NCBI GenBank assembly: GCA_032027045.1
Contig: JAVSMU010000001.1
Coordinates: 172,345 to 236,344 of the forward strand
Length of the DNA: 64,000 nucleotides
From: Truepera sp.
Lineage (GTDB): Bacteria > Deinococcota > Deinococci > Deinococcales > Trueperaceae
Direction: 5' to 3'
Shown here piece after piece: positions 1 through 8,615 of this stretch. Position 1 is the first letter of the stretch. Each line of letters starts with the position of its first letter. The translations under genes and the position numbers were made by a program. The notes beneath the pieces were generated by a model. That model was not told the origin of the DNA and ran no database searches. It worked only from the letters and a program-made list of their open reading frames with translations.

Positions 1-2
1 GC

Positions 3-3000
3 GCACGCTGGTTCCGCGTGCTCGACGAGCCGCGCGCCTGGGAGGAGTTCTACCGGCGCCGTTGGTCCTACGACAAGACGGTGCGCACCAGCCACAGCGT
101 CAACTGCTCGGGCTCGTGCTCCTGGGAAGTGTTCGTCAAGGACGGCATGATCACCTGGGAGCTGCAGAAGACCGATTGGCCCCAGATCAACGACGAGACG
201 CCGAACTACGAGCCGCGCGGCTGCCAACGCGGGATCTCGTCGTCCTGGTACCCGTACAGCCCGGTGAGGCCCAAGTACCCGTACATCCGCGGCGTGCTGC
301 TCGACTTCTACCGGGCCGAGCGCGAATTGGGCAAGGGGCCGGTGGAGGCCTGGGCGGCCATCGTCGAAGACGAGGCGCGCTCGAAGGCGTACCGCACGGC
401 GCGCGGCAAGGCGGGCTGGCGGCGCGGCACCTGGGACGAGTCGACCGAGATCATCGCCGCCGCCACCATCTACACCATTCAGCGCTACGGAGCCGACCAT
501 CTCGCCTCGTTCTCCCCCATACCGGCGATGAGCATGGTCAGCTTCATCTCGGGACAGCGCCTCGCGAACCTGCTCGGCGGCACCATGCTGAGCTTCTACG
601 AGTGGTACCACGACCTGCCACACATGATGCCGGCCATCTGGGGCGACCAGACGGACGTGGCCGAGGCTGCCGACTGGTACCAGAGCGCCTACTGGATCGT
701 CGCGGGCACCAACCTGCCGATGACGCGCACACCCGACGCCCACTTCGCCTCCGAGCACAAGTACAACGGCGGCAAGATCGTCAACCTCTCGCCCGACTAC
801 GCCGACATCACCAAGTTCGCCGACCTCTGGGTGCCCCTCAAACCGGGCACCGACTCGGCGTTCCTGCTCGCTTGCATCCACGTGATCCTGCAGGAGTTCC
901 ACGTAGCCAAGCGCTCCGACTACTTCCTGCCCTACGTGGCGCAGTACACCAACCTGCCGTTCCTGGTGCGGCTCGACGAGGAGGATGGTCACTTCGTGAG
1001 CGGCCGTTTCCTACGCGCCTCCGACTTGGAGGGCTACGAGGACGAGGAACACGGCGACTGGAAGCTCATGCAGTTCGACACGGACGGCGGCTTGCGGCTG
1101 CCCCTCGGTTCGCTCGGCTTCCGCTGGGAAGAACGCACCACGGGTCGGTGGAACCTCAAGCAGGAGGACGCCCGCAGCGGCGAGGCCTTCGAGCCTGCGC
1201 TGACGGTGATGGACGGCGCCTATGAAGAGGCGACGGTGGCGTTCGCCGACTTCACCCACACCTTCAACGTCGAGTTCGGCACCACCGAGGGCAAGGGCGT
1301 GCCGGCGACGGCGAACTTCCGCGGCGTGCCGTCTCGCATGGTCCAGACGAAGGACGGGCCGGTGCGAGTGACCACCGCCTACGACCTGCTGCTGGCGCAG
1401 TTCGGCGTCGGGCGCGGGCTGTCGGGCGCCTACCCGGAGGGTTACGACGACGCGTCACAGCCGTTCACGCCCGCCTGGCAGGAGCAGGAGACCGGCGTCG
1501 ACCGCAACCTGGTCTTGCGTGTAGCGCGTGAGTGGGCCGACACGGCCGAGAAGACCAACGGCAAGTGCATGTTCATCACCGGCTCGGGCGCCCTCCACTG
1601 GTACCACGGTGGACCGCTGACCCACCGGGCCATGGCCGTCATGGGCATCCTCACCGGCTGCATGGGCCGTAACGGCGGCGGTTTCAACAACTACGTCGGC
1701 ACCGAGAAGGTACGCCCCTTCGCCGCCATCGGCACGCTCGGTGGGGCGGCCGACTGGGACGTCGTCTCGCGGCAGGCGAACTCCACCTCGTACTTCTACT
1801 TCCACACCGACCAGTGGCGCTACGACGGCATGACGCTGGAGCCGCTGTGGGCGCCGCGCGCCAAGGTGTTCCCGGGCAAGGCCGGGCACGTGGCCGACAT
1901 GAACATGCTGGCGGTCAGGAACGGCTGGCTGCCCTTCTTCCCGCAGTTCGACAAGCGCAACCCCATGGAGGTGCTCAAGCAGGCGCGAGAAGCCGGCTGC
2001 ACCACGGACGCCCAGGTGGCCACCTGGGTGGCGAAGCAGTTCCGTGACGGGGAGCTCGAGTTCGCGTTGCGCGACGTGGACGCTCCCGAGAACCACCCGA
2101 AGGTGCTGTGGATCTACCGCGGCAACCTCATCGGCACCTCGATGCGCGGCCACGAGTACGCCCTCAAGCACCTGCTCGGCACCCACAACAACGTCCTCGG
2201 GGACGACCGCTCGGAAGACCTGGTCGACGACATAGAGTGGCACGACGACGCGCCGCACGGCAAGCTCGACCTCGTCTACAACGTCAACCTGCGGATGGAC
2301 TCATCGGCCAATTACTCCGACATCGTGCTGCCCACCGCGCACTGGTACGAGAAGTACGACCTCACCTGCACCGACCTCCACTCCTTCTTCCACCCCTTCA
2401 CACCGGCCCACGACCCATCGTGGGAGTCGAAGCACGACTGGGACGCCTTCAAGCACGTCGCCGCAAAGATCTCGGAGCTGGCAATGACGTACCTGAGCGA
2501 ACCGGTCGAAGACCTGGTCATGACGGCGCTGTCGACCGACACGCCGGACGAGCTGGCGCAACCGCTGGGCGAGCTGGTCGACTGGTGGGCGACAGGCGAG
2601 ACGCCGGTGCCGGGCAAGACCTTCCCCAACGTCAGCGTGGTTACGCGCGACTACACCAAGATCCTCGACAAGTACACCACCCTCGGTCCCGCCGTGTCCC
2701 GGCCCAACGGCTACGGCGCCAAGGGCATCAAGACCGACCTCTCCGAGATAGTGGAGGAGCTCAAGGAGAGCTACTTGGTGGGCGAGAAGAACGGCCTGCC
2801 GTCGATGGAGGACGCCAAGCAGGTCGCCGAGATCATCCTGCGCATCTCGCCCGAGAGCGACGGCGAGGTGGCGTACCAGATCTTCCGGGGCCTCGAGAAG
2901 CGCACCGGCGTGCCCCTCGCGCACCTAGCCGAGCACGACCGCGAGATCCGCCACCACTACCCCGACCTGGTGTCGCAACCGCGGCGCGCGATGACCTCCC

Positions 3001-3734
3001 CGCACTGGTCGGCCATCGAGAGCGGCGGCCGCACCTACGCCTCCTGGACCATGAACGTCGAGACGTTGAAGCCCTGGCACACCCTGTCGGGGCGTCAGGA
3101 GGTCTACTTCGACCACCGCATGTTCCGCGAGCTGGGCGAGGACCTGCCGACCTACAAGCCGCCCGTCGACATGATCAAGATCGGCGACGTCTCAGCCGCC
3201 GACCTCAAGCTGCCCGGCACCAAGGCGTTCAGGTACATAACGCCGCACGGCAAGTGGTCCATCCACAGCATGTTCTGGGACACCTGGCACATGCTGAACA
3301 TGTTCCGCGGCGGCCAAGTGGTGTGGATCAACGACGACGACGCGCGCGAGATAAGCGTGGGCGACAACGATTGGGTCGAGCTCTACAACGAGAACGGCAT
3401 CAGCGTCGTGCGCGCCGTGGTGAGCGCCACCATCCCGCGCGACATGGCCATCTTCTACCACTCGTCCGAACGCCACGTGAACGTGCCGTTCTCCTCGCTG
3501 GCCCGCGAGCGGGGCGCCAGCGACCTGCGCGGCGGCAACAACAACGCCGCCACCCGCATCATGATGAACCCGGCCACCATGGTGGGCGGCTACGCCAACT
3601 GGACCTACTGGCTCAACTACCAGGGTCCCAGCCCTTCCGAACGCGACGCCGTCGTGTTGATCCGCAAGAAGCCGCTCGAGGCGGGCGGCCGCAAGGTCAT
3701 CTACCGCGAGGAACAGCTCGGAAGGAGCATGTGA
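3..3734 (+). CDS. narG: Respiratory nitrate reductase alpha subunit NarG (5' partial)
   Basis: Catalytic Mo-bisMGD subunit that reduces nitrate to nitrite on the cytoplasmic face using electrons from NarH and NarI. The frame is open back to the window edge, so the true start lies upstream; the GTG at 18 only opens the visible reading frame. Numbering from that GTG, the FS0 ligands are His26, Cys30, Cys34 and Cys69. Asp199 in the YHDLP segment matches the Mo-ligating Asp of E. coli NarG. The WGDQTD and TPDAHF blocks and the C-terminal GGYANWTYWLNYQG region are NarG-like throughout. The visible 1238 codons approach the family's full length of about 1,250. It is 3 nt upstream of narH in the same operon. 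Identification is very secure; only the N-terminus is missing. Confidence 0.97.
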   Translation, partial: ARWFRVLDEPRAWEEFYRRRWSYDKTVRTSHSVNCSGSCSWEVFVKDGMITWELQKTDWPQINDETPNYEPRGCQRGISSSWYPYSPVRPKYPYIRGVLLDFYRAERELGKGPVEAWAAIVEDEARSKAYRTARGKAGWRRGTWDESTEIIAAATIYTIQRYGADHLASFSPIPAMSMVSFISGQRLANLLGGTMLSFYEWYHDLPHMMPAIWGDQTDVAEAADWYQSAYWIVAGTNLPMTRTPDAHFASEHKYNGGKIVNLSPDYADITKFADLWVPLKPGTDSAFLLACIHVILQEFHVAKRSDYFLPYVAQYTNLPFLVRLDEEDGHFVSGRFLRASDLEGYEDEEHGDWKLMQFDTDGGLRLPLGSLGFRWEERTTGRWNLKQEDARSGEAFEPALTVMDGAYEEATVAFADFTHTFNVEFGTTEGKGVPATANFRGVPSRMVQTKDGPVRVTTAYDLLLAQFGVGRGLSGAYPEGYDDASQPFTPAWQEQETGVDRNLVLRVAREWADTAEKTNGKCMFITGSGALHWYHGGPLTHRAMAVMGILTGCMGRNGGGFNNYVGTEKVRPFAAIGTLGGAADWDVVSRQANSTSYFYFHTDQWRYDGMTLEPLWAPRAKVFPGKAGHVADMNMLAVRNGWLPFFPQFDKRNPMEVLKQAREAGCTTDAQVATWVAKQFRDGELEFALRDVDAPENHPKVLWIYRGNLIGTSMRGHEYALKHLLGTHNNVLGDDRSEDLVDDIEWHDDAPHGKLDLVYNVNLRMDSSANYSDIVLPTAHWYEKYDLTCTDLHSFFHPFTPAHDPSWESKHDWDAFKHVAAKISELAMTYLSEPVEDLVMTALSTDTPDELAQPLGELVDWWATGETPVPGKTFPNVSVVTRDYTKILDKYTTLGPAVSRPNGYGAKGIKTDLSEIVEELKESYLVGEKNGLPSMEDAKQVAEIILRISPESDGEVAYQIFRGLEKRTGVPLAHLAEHDREIRHHYPDLVSQPRRAMTSPHWSAIESGGRTYASWTMNVETLKPWHTLSGRQEVYFDHRMFRELGEDLPTYKPPVDMIKIGDVSAADLKLPGTKAFRYITPHGKWSIHSMFWDTWHMLNMFRGGQVVWINDDDAREISVGDNDWVELYNENGISVVRAVVSATIPRDMAIFYHSSERHVNVPFSSLARERGASDLRGGNNNAATRIMMNPATMVGGYANWTYWLNYQGPSPSERDAVVLIRKKPLEAGGRKVIYREEQLGRSM

Positions 3735-3737
3735 GCC

Positions 3738-5282
3738 GTGCGCGTGAAACAGCAGATGGCGATGGTCTTCAACCTCGACAAGTGCCTCGGCTGCAACACC
3801 TGCACCCTGGCCTGCAAGAACGTGTGGACCAACCGCGAGGGCGCCGAGTACATGTTCTGGAACAACGTCGAGACCAAGCCCGGCGTCGGTTACCCCAAGG
3901 CGTGGGAAGACCAGAACAAGTACCGGGGCGGCTGGACGCGCGACGAGGGGGGCAACAAACCGAAGCTCAGGCAGGCCTCGCGCTTCTGGTTGATGCTCAA
4001 CCTCTTCTACAACCCCGTCATGCCCCAGATGGAGGAGTACTACGGCAAGGGGCCGTTCACCTTCACGTATGAGGACCTCCACTCCGCCACCCCCACCAAG
4101 CTCTCCCAACCGGTGGCCAGGCCCAAGTCGCAGATTAGCGGCGAGGAGGACATCGACATCGAGTGGGCGGTCAACTGGGAGGACAACGCGGCCGGTGCGT
4201 TCGTAGGCGGCACCGGCGAGGCGGACCCCAACTTCAAGAACATGTCCCCGGAGGCGCGCAACGCCTACCTCAAGTTCCGCGACTCGTTCATGATGTACCT
4301 GCCGCGCATCTGCAACCACTGCCTGAACCCGGCCTGCGTCGGCTCGTGCCCCTCCGGCGCCGCCTACAAGCGCGAGGAGGACGGCGTCGTCCTCATCGAC
4401 CAGGACCGCTGCCGCGCCTGGCGCTACTGCGTCTCGGGCTGCCCGTACAAGAAGACCTACTACAACTGGCGGACCGGTAAGTCGGAGAAGTGCATCCTGT
4501 GCTACCCGCGGCTCGAGACCGGGCAGCCGCCCGCCTGCTTCGTGGCGTGCCCCGGGCGCATCCGCTACATGGGTCCCTTGCTCTACGACCTGGACCGGGT
4601 GGCCGAGGTCGCCAACGCCCCCGAGGCCGACCTGGTCCGCTTGCACCGCGGCCTGCTGCTCGACCCCAACGACCCCGAGGTCATCGCGGCCGCCCGGGAG
4701 GCCGGCGTGACGGAGGCCTGGCTCGACGCCTGCCGCCGCTCACCGGTTTACAAGATGGTGGTCGACTGGGAGATCGCGCTGCCGCTTCACCCCGAGTTCC
4801 GCACACTACCCAGCCTCTTCTACATCCCGCCCGAGAGCCCCGTAGCCAGCGCCGACAGCGCCGAGGGTCCTTACGACATGACCGGCGACGGGGAGCTGTT
4901 CCCCGGCCTCGACGAGTTCCGCATCCCCATGGAGTACCTCGCCAGCCTCCTCTCGGCCGGCAACGTGGCCGAGGTGCGCAAGGCGTTGGCGCGGCAACTG
5001 GCAGTCCGCCGCTTCCGCCGCTCCGAACGAGTCGAGGGCAGGGTCGACGAGCGCGTCATGGCCGACGTAGGCCTCACCGTGAAGGACGCGCGCCACATGC
5101 ACCGCCTGCTCTCGTTGGCCCACTACCACGAGCGTTTCGTGGTCCCCACGACCCATACGGAGAAGACCGCCAGCACCCCGTACATCGAGCGCGGCTTCGC
5201 CGGCTTCGCCGAGTTCACCGCCGACAAGGGTCCCAAGCGGCGCACCACCTTTCACGGGCCGGACGTGGGGGTCGAACACTGA
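3738..5282 (+). CDS. narH: Nitrate reductase beta subunit NarH
   Basis: Iron-sulfur electron-transfer subunit between NarI hemes and NarG. It has 514 aa from a GTG start 3 nt after the narG stop. Four cysteine groups are visible: Cys16/19/22/26, Cys192/195/200/204, Cys225/Trp228/Cys231/Cys235 and Cys252/255/267/271. The Trp in place of a Cys in the third group (CRAWRYC) is the hallmark of the [3Fe-4S] centre of NarH-type proteins. This separates it from ferredoxin subunits of other DMSO-reductase family enzymes. The stop codon overlaps the narJ ATG (TGATG). Confidence 0.97.
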   Translation: MRVKQQMAMVFNLDKCLGCNTCTLACKNVWTNREGAEYMFWNNVETKPGVGYPKAWEDQNKYRGGWTRDEGGNKPKLRQASRFWLMLNLFYNPVMPQMEEYYGKGPFTFTYEDLHSATPTKLSQPVARPKSQISGEEDIDIEWAVNWEDNAAGAFVGGTGEADPNFKNMSPEARNAYLKFRDSFMMYLPRICNHCLNPACVGSCPSGAAYKREEDGVVLIDQDRCRAWRYCVSGCPYKKTYYNWRTGKSEKCILCYPRLETGQPPACFVACPGRIRYMGPLLYDLDRVAEVANAPEADLVRLHRGLLLDPNDPEVIAAAREAGVTEAWLDACRRSPVYKMVVDWEIALPLHPEFRTLPSLFYIPPESPVASADSAEGPYDMTGDGELFPGLDEFRIPMEYLASLLSAGNVAEVRKALARQLAVRRFRRSERVEGRVDERVMADVGLTVKDARHMHRLLSLAHYHERFVVPTTHTEKTASTPYIERGFAGFAEFTADKGPKRRTTFHGPDVGVEH

Positions 5283-6001
5283 TGCACTCAGGAGCCCTCA
5301 CCTCAACTGCCGTTCGACTCGAGCAACTGCAGCTGGCCGCGGCCTACTTGCTCATCGCCGAGTTGCTCCTGTACCCGGAGGAGCGCGACGCCGCCACGCT
5401 GGAGGACTGCCGGCGAGTGCTCGACGGGGTGCCGGCGGTCACGGAGCCCATCGACGCCTTCCTGGCTTCCCCGCGCGCCGACGACCTCGACGAGTACCTG
5501 GCGCTGCTAGAGCTGGCGCCGACTTGCCCGCTTTACTTGGGCGCCTATATGTTCGAGGAGCCGAGCTCCTGCCGCGGCGCCGGGCTCTCAGATCGCAACG
5601 CCTACATGCTCGAGCTCAAGGCCATCTACCGCCATTTCGGGCTCGAGCCTGCCGGCAACGAGATGGCAGACTTCCTGCCCCTCGTCGCCGAGTTCCTCGC
5701 GCTGGCCCTGGCCCAAGGCGAGTTGGACGGGGTCGGCCTGCGGCGCCGACTCCTCGAACGGCACGTCGCGCCGGCCCTACCCGTGCTGCGCCAGAAGCTC
5801 GAGAAGTACGAGTCGCCCTACGCCAGGCTCATCGAGTGCCTGGCCCTGCTCGTCGAGCACGACGCGGCTAGCTGCCCTGGTCCTGCCTGGGAGGCCGAGC
5901 CGTCGGCGCTGGAGTTGCCGATGCTGAAACCGTTCGTAGAAGCAGCCGGGAGCGCTGGGGGCACCAGGGGCACGACCGGAGGCGAGGAGGCCCGACCATG
6001 A
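5282..6001 (+). CDS. narJ: Nitrate reductase assembly chaperone NarJ
   Basis: Cytoplasmic TorD/NarJ-family chaperone that holds apo-NarG for Mo-cofactor insertion and membrane attachment; it is not part of the mature enzyme. It has 239 aa. I chose the ATG at 5282 because it overlaps the narH stop by 1 nt and gives a normal NarJ length; the same frame is open much further upstream inside narH but that part is a shadow. The protein is helical and rich in Leu and Glu, with the conserved-type segments LLIAELLLYPEE near the start and EMADFLPLVAEFL mid-protein. Its stop overlaps the narI ATG by 4 nt (ATGA), so translation is probably coupled. Confidence 0.93.
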   Translation: MHSGALTSTAVRLEQLQLAAAYLLIAELLLYPEERDAATLEDCRRVLDGVPAVTEPIDAFLASPRADDLDEYLALLELAPTCPLYLGAYMFEEPSSCRGAGLSDRNAYMLELKAIYRHFGLEPAGNEMADFLPLVAEFLALALAQGELDGVGLRRRLLERHVAPALPVLRQKLEKYESPYARLIECLALLVEHDAASCPGPAWEAEPSALELPMLKPFVEAAGSAGGTRGTTGGEEARP

Positions 6002-7446
6002 ACCTGCTGCTATGGGCCGTGTTCCCCTACGTCTGCATCACGCTCTTCTTCGTGGTGCCGTTCATCCGGCTACGCAAACGGCCCTTCGAGTTCACCACCC
6101 GCGCCTCCAGCATGTTCGCGCGCGACCTCCTGGGCGTGGCTTCATTGCTGCTGCACTGGGGCATCGTGCTCCTGCTGGTAGGGCACACGATCGGCATCCT
6201 GGGTGGCGTGCTCGGCCTGGGAAGCTGGGTCCTCGCGTTCTTCTGGATCGGCGTCGTCGGTGGCCTGATGGCGCTAAGCGGCTCGATCATCGCGTTGCTG
6301 CGCCGACTGGCCGTGCCGGAGGTGCGGGCCCTGAGCCAGCATGACGATTACGGCGTCCACCTGTTCCTCATCGCGATCATGGGCTTGGCGCTCTACCAGT
6401 CGCTGGCCCAGTGGATCTGGGGCGCCTCCTTCAACGCCGGGCTCTGGCTCGCCAGCCTTTTCCGCTTCCAGCCGGAGCCCGAGCTGATGGTGGGGGCGCC
6501 GCTCTACACCCAGCTCCACGTGTTCCTCGCGTTCGCCCTCCTGGCCTACTTCCCGTTCACCAAGCTCGTTCACGCCTGGACGTTGCCCATCAACTACCTG
6601 GTACGCCCTTACCAGTCGATGCGCGGCCTTACACGCAAGTTCCAGCGCCGCTTCGAGCTGATGTTGCGCACCGACACCTCCGTGCTGCTCTACTCGGCCG
6701 GCACCATCTTCCTGCTCCTGCTAGGGACCGGGCTGGTGCTGCGCACCCCCACGCTACCGGGCGGAGCCCCGACGGCGCAGGCCACGGCGGCCCTGAACGA
6801 GGGCACCCCGGCCGCGGTGGCCGCCCTCGAGGGTTACCCCCTGTATCTCGGCTCCTGCGCCCGTTGTCACGGCACTCATGGTGACGCCAAGGTGTTGAGC
6901 CGAAACTCCCACAGCTTCGCCGTGCCGCCTCGCGACCTGACGCAGGGCAAGTTCCGCTTCGTCTCGACCACCAACGGCGTGGCGTCCGACGCCGACCTGC
7001 GCCATGTGATCGTCAATGGCCTGCCGGTGTCCGGGATGCCGTCCTTCGGGCACCTCACCGAGGCCCAACTGGACAGCCTGGTAGGGGTCATCGACTACTT
7101 CTGGGTGGGCAGGCCGACGGCCGGACCGACGGTGGACATCGGCACCGTTCCACCGCTCGACGCGAGTGAGGCGCGGGCCGGTAGGGAGACGTTCGCGGCC
7201 ATGTGCAGCGCCTGCCACGGCGCAACGGGACATGGCGACGGTCCCGCGGCAGCGAGTCTGCCGACGCGACCGGCGGATCTGGCGGCGGGCCGGGTGAAGG
7301 CCGGAACCTCGCCCACGCAGCTCTACTACCGCATAGCGGCCGGCATCCCGGGCGATCAGGGACAGGAGATGCCCGCGTTCGGAAGCCTCGGCCAGGAGAA
7401 GATCTGGTCACTGGTGGCCTACCTCCGAGACGACCTGCTGCCGTGA
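5998..7446 (+). CDS. narI: NarI cytochrome b subunit fused to a di-heme cytochrome c
   Basis: Membrane quinol-oxidising subunit, 482 aa, about twice the usual NarI length of about 225. Residues 1-225 are NarI: five membrane segments with the two b-heme His pairs at His53/His63 and His174/His192, the same spacings as E. coli NarI. An added hydrophobic segment at about 228-248 would return the chain to the periplasmic side. After a linker come two c-type heme sites, CARCH 287-291 and CSACH 403-407. Each is followed by a candidate Met ligand (GMPSF Met347, EMPAF Met458). Thermus has a separate di-heme NarC in its nar operon; here that function seems built into NarI. The fusion runs through one uninterrupted frame. 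Confidence 0.93.
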   Translation: MNLLLWAVFPYVCITLFFVVPFIRLRKRPFEFTTRASSMFARDLLGVASLLLHWGIVLLLVGHTIGILGGVLGLGSWVLAFFWIGVVGGLMALSGSIIALLRRLAVPEVRALSQHDDYGVHLFLIAIMGLALYQSLAQWIWGASFNAGLWLASLFRFQPEPELMVGAPLYTQLHVFLAFALLAYFPFTKLVHAWTLPINYLVRPYQSMRGLTRKFQRRFELMLRTDTSVLLYSAGTIFLLLLGTGLVLRTPTLPGGAPTAQATAALNEGTPAAVAALEGYPLYLGSCARCHGTHGDAKVLSRNSHSFAVPPRDLTQGKFRFVSTTNGVASDADLRHVIVNGLPVSGMPSFGHLTEAQLDSLVGVIDYFWVGRPTAGPTVDIGTVPPLDASEARAGRETFAAMCSACHGATGHGDGPAAASLPTRPADLAAGRVKAGTSPTQLYYRIAAGIPGDQGQEMPAFGSLGQEKIWSLVAYLRDDLLP

Positions 7447-7505
7447 CGGCATCACCCGGCCGCGAGGTGGAGGCTATGCCGCCGGCCGGCGGCGGCAACT
7501 AGACG

Positions 7506-8612
7506 ATGGCGCGCCGCACGGCGGCCAGGAGCGGGGCGCGCCACCGAGCTCACGAGGCACTGACGCGACTCGATGCCGCCGTTCGCATCCTCCCGCCGTC
7601 CTACTTCGCCATGGTCATGGCCACGGGGGTCATGGCCATCGCGTGCCACGAACTGGGTCTGCCGGGGGCGGCCAGCGTTCTCGGCAACCTGAACGTGCTG
7701 GCGTACGCGGCGCTCTGGGGCCTCACCCTGGCGCGCCTTTTCCGCCATCCCGCCAGCTTCCTGGCGGACCTGAGCGATCACGGGACCGGACCCGGGTTCT
7801 TCACCATCGTCGCCGCCACCGGTGTGCTCGGCTCTCAGGCCATCGTCATGTGGCAGGCCTGGGCCGCCGCCAAGCTCCTATGGGTCGTGGCCGCGAGCCT
7901 GTGGGCGGTTCTGACCTTCAGCATCTTCAGCGCGTTGGTGACCAAGGAGAAGAAGCCGTCACTTGCCGAAGGCATCAACGGCGGCTGGCTGCTGGCGGTG
8001 GTGGCGACGCAGGCGGTGGTGGTGCTCAGCATGAGCCTGTTGCCGGTGGTGGAGGCGCAACTGCGCTTGCCGCTGACCTTCATGGCGCTTTCCATGTGGT
8101 TGTGGGGAGGCATGCTCTACGTCTGGATGATCTCCCTGATCTTCTACCGCTACACCTTCTTCCCGTTCTCGCCGCGCGACCTGACGCCGCCTTACTGGAT
8201 AAACATGGGCGCCATGGCCATCTCCGCTCTGGCAGGAGCGTTCATGATCACCAACGGCGAGAACGCGGCGCCGCTGCTGGAGGCGCTGGCGCCGTTCCTG
8301 AAGGGCGTGACCGTGCTGTTCTGGGCCACGGGCACGTGGTGGATCCCGATGCTGCTCGTCATGGGGCTGTGGCGGCACCTCGTCAAGGGCTTCCCGCTCC
8401 GCTACGACCCGGGCTATTGGGGGGCGGTGTTCCCGTTGGGCATGTACACGCTTTGCACCTTGCGGCTGGCCGACGCCATGCACTTAGGCTTCCTCATGGC
8501 GGTCCCGCGGGCGTTCGTTTACGTGGCGCTGGCGGCCTGGTGTGTGACGTTCATCGGCCTGGCGTGGTCGCTGGTCACCGGCGCGGCGGCCGCCCGCGTT
8601 CCGGCGCGCTGA
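7506..8612 (+). CDS. TDT/SLAC1-family (TehA-like) anion channel or transporter
   Basis: Integral membrane protein of 368 aa with about ten hydrophobic segments. The N-terminal [12 protein letters not shown] block is the typical opening of the tellurite-resistance/dicarboxylate transporter (TDT) family. The family includes bacterial TehA, the sulfite exporter Ssu1, malate permease Mae1 and the plant nitrate/chloride channel SLAC1. It lies 59 nt behind narI on the same strand, where other bacteria place narK, so nitrate uptake or nitrite export is a reasonable inference. No NarK-type MFS protein is visible in the window. Substrate cannot be read from sequence; sulfite, malate or chloride remain possible. 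The 3' end is 3 nt from the convergent regulator gene. Confidence 0.82.
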   Translation: MARRTAARSGARHRAHEALTRLDAAVRILPPSYFAMVMATGVMAIACHELGLPGAASVLGNLNVLAYAALWGLTLARLFRHPASFLADLSDHGTGPGFFTIVAATGVLGSQAIVMWQAWAAAKLLWVVAASLWAVLTFSIFSALVTKEKKPSLAEGINGGWLLAVVATQAVVVLSMSLLPVVEAQLRLPLTFMALSMWLWGGMLYVWMISLIFYRYTFFPFSPRDLTPPYWINMGAMAISALAGAFMITNGENAAPLLEALAPFLKGVTVLFWATGTWWIPMLLVMGLWRHLVKGFPLRYDPGYWGAVFPLGMYTLCTLRLADAMHLGFLMAVPRAFVYVALAAWCVTFIGLAWSLVTGAAAARVPAR

Positions 8613-8615
8613 CGG

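Noticed and set aside
3192-4646. Long antisense frame across narG and narH
   Set aside because: Composition is typical of third-codon-G/C shadow frames and both sense genes are certain.
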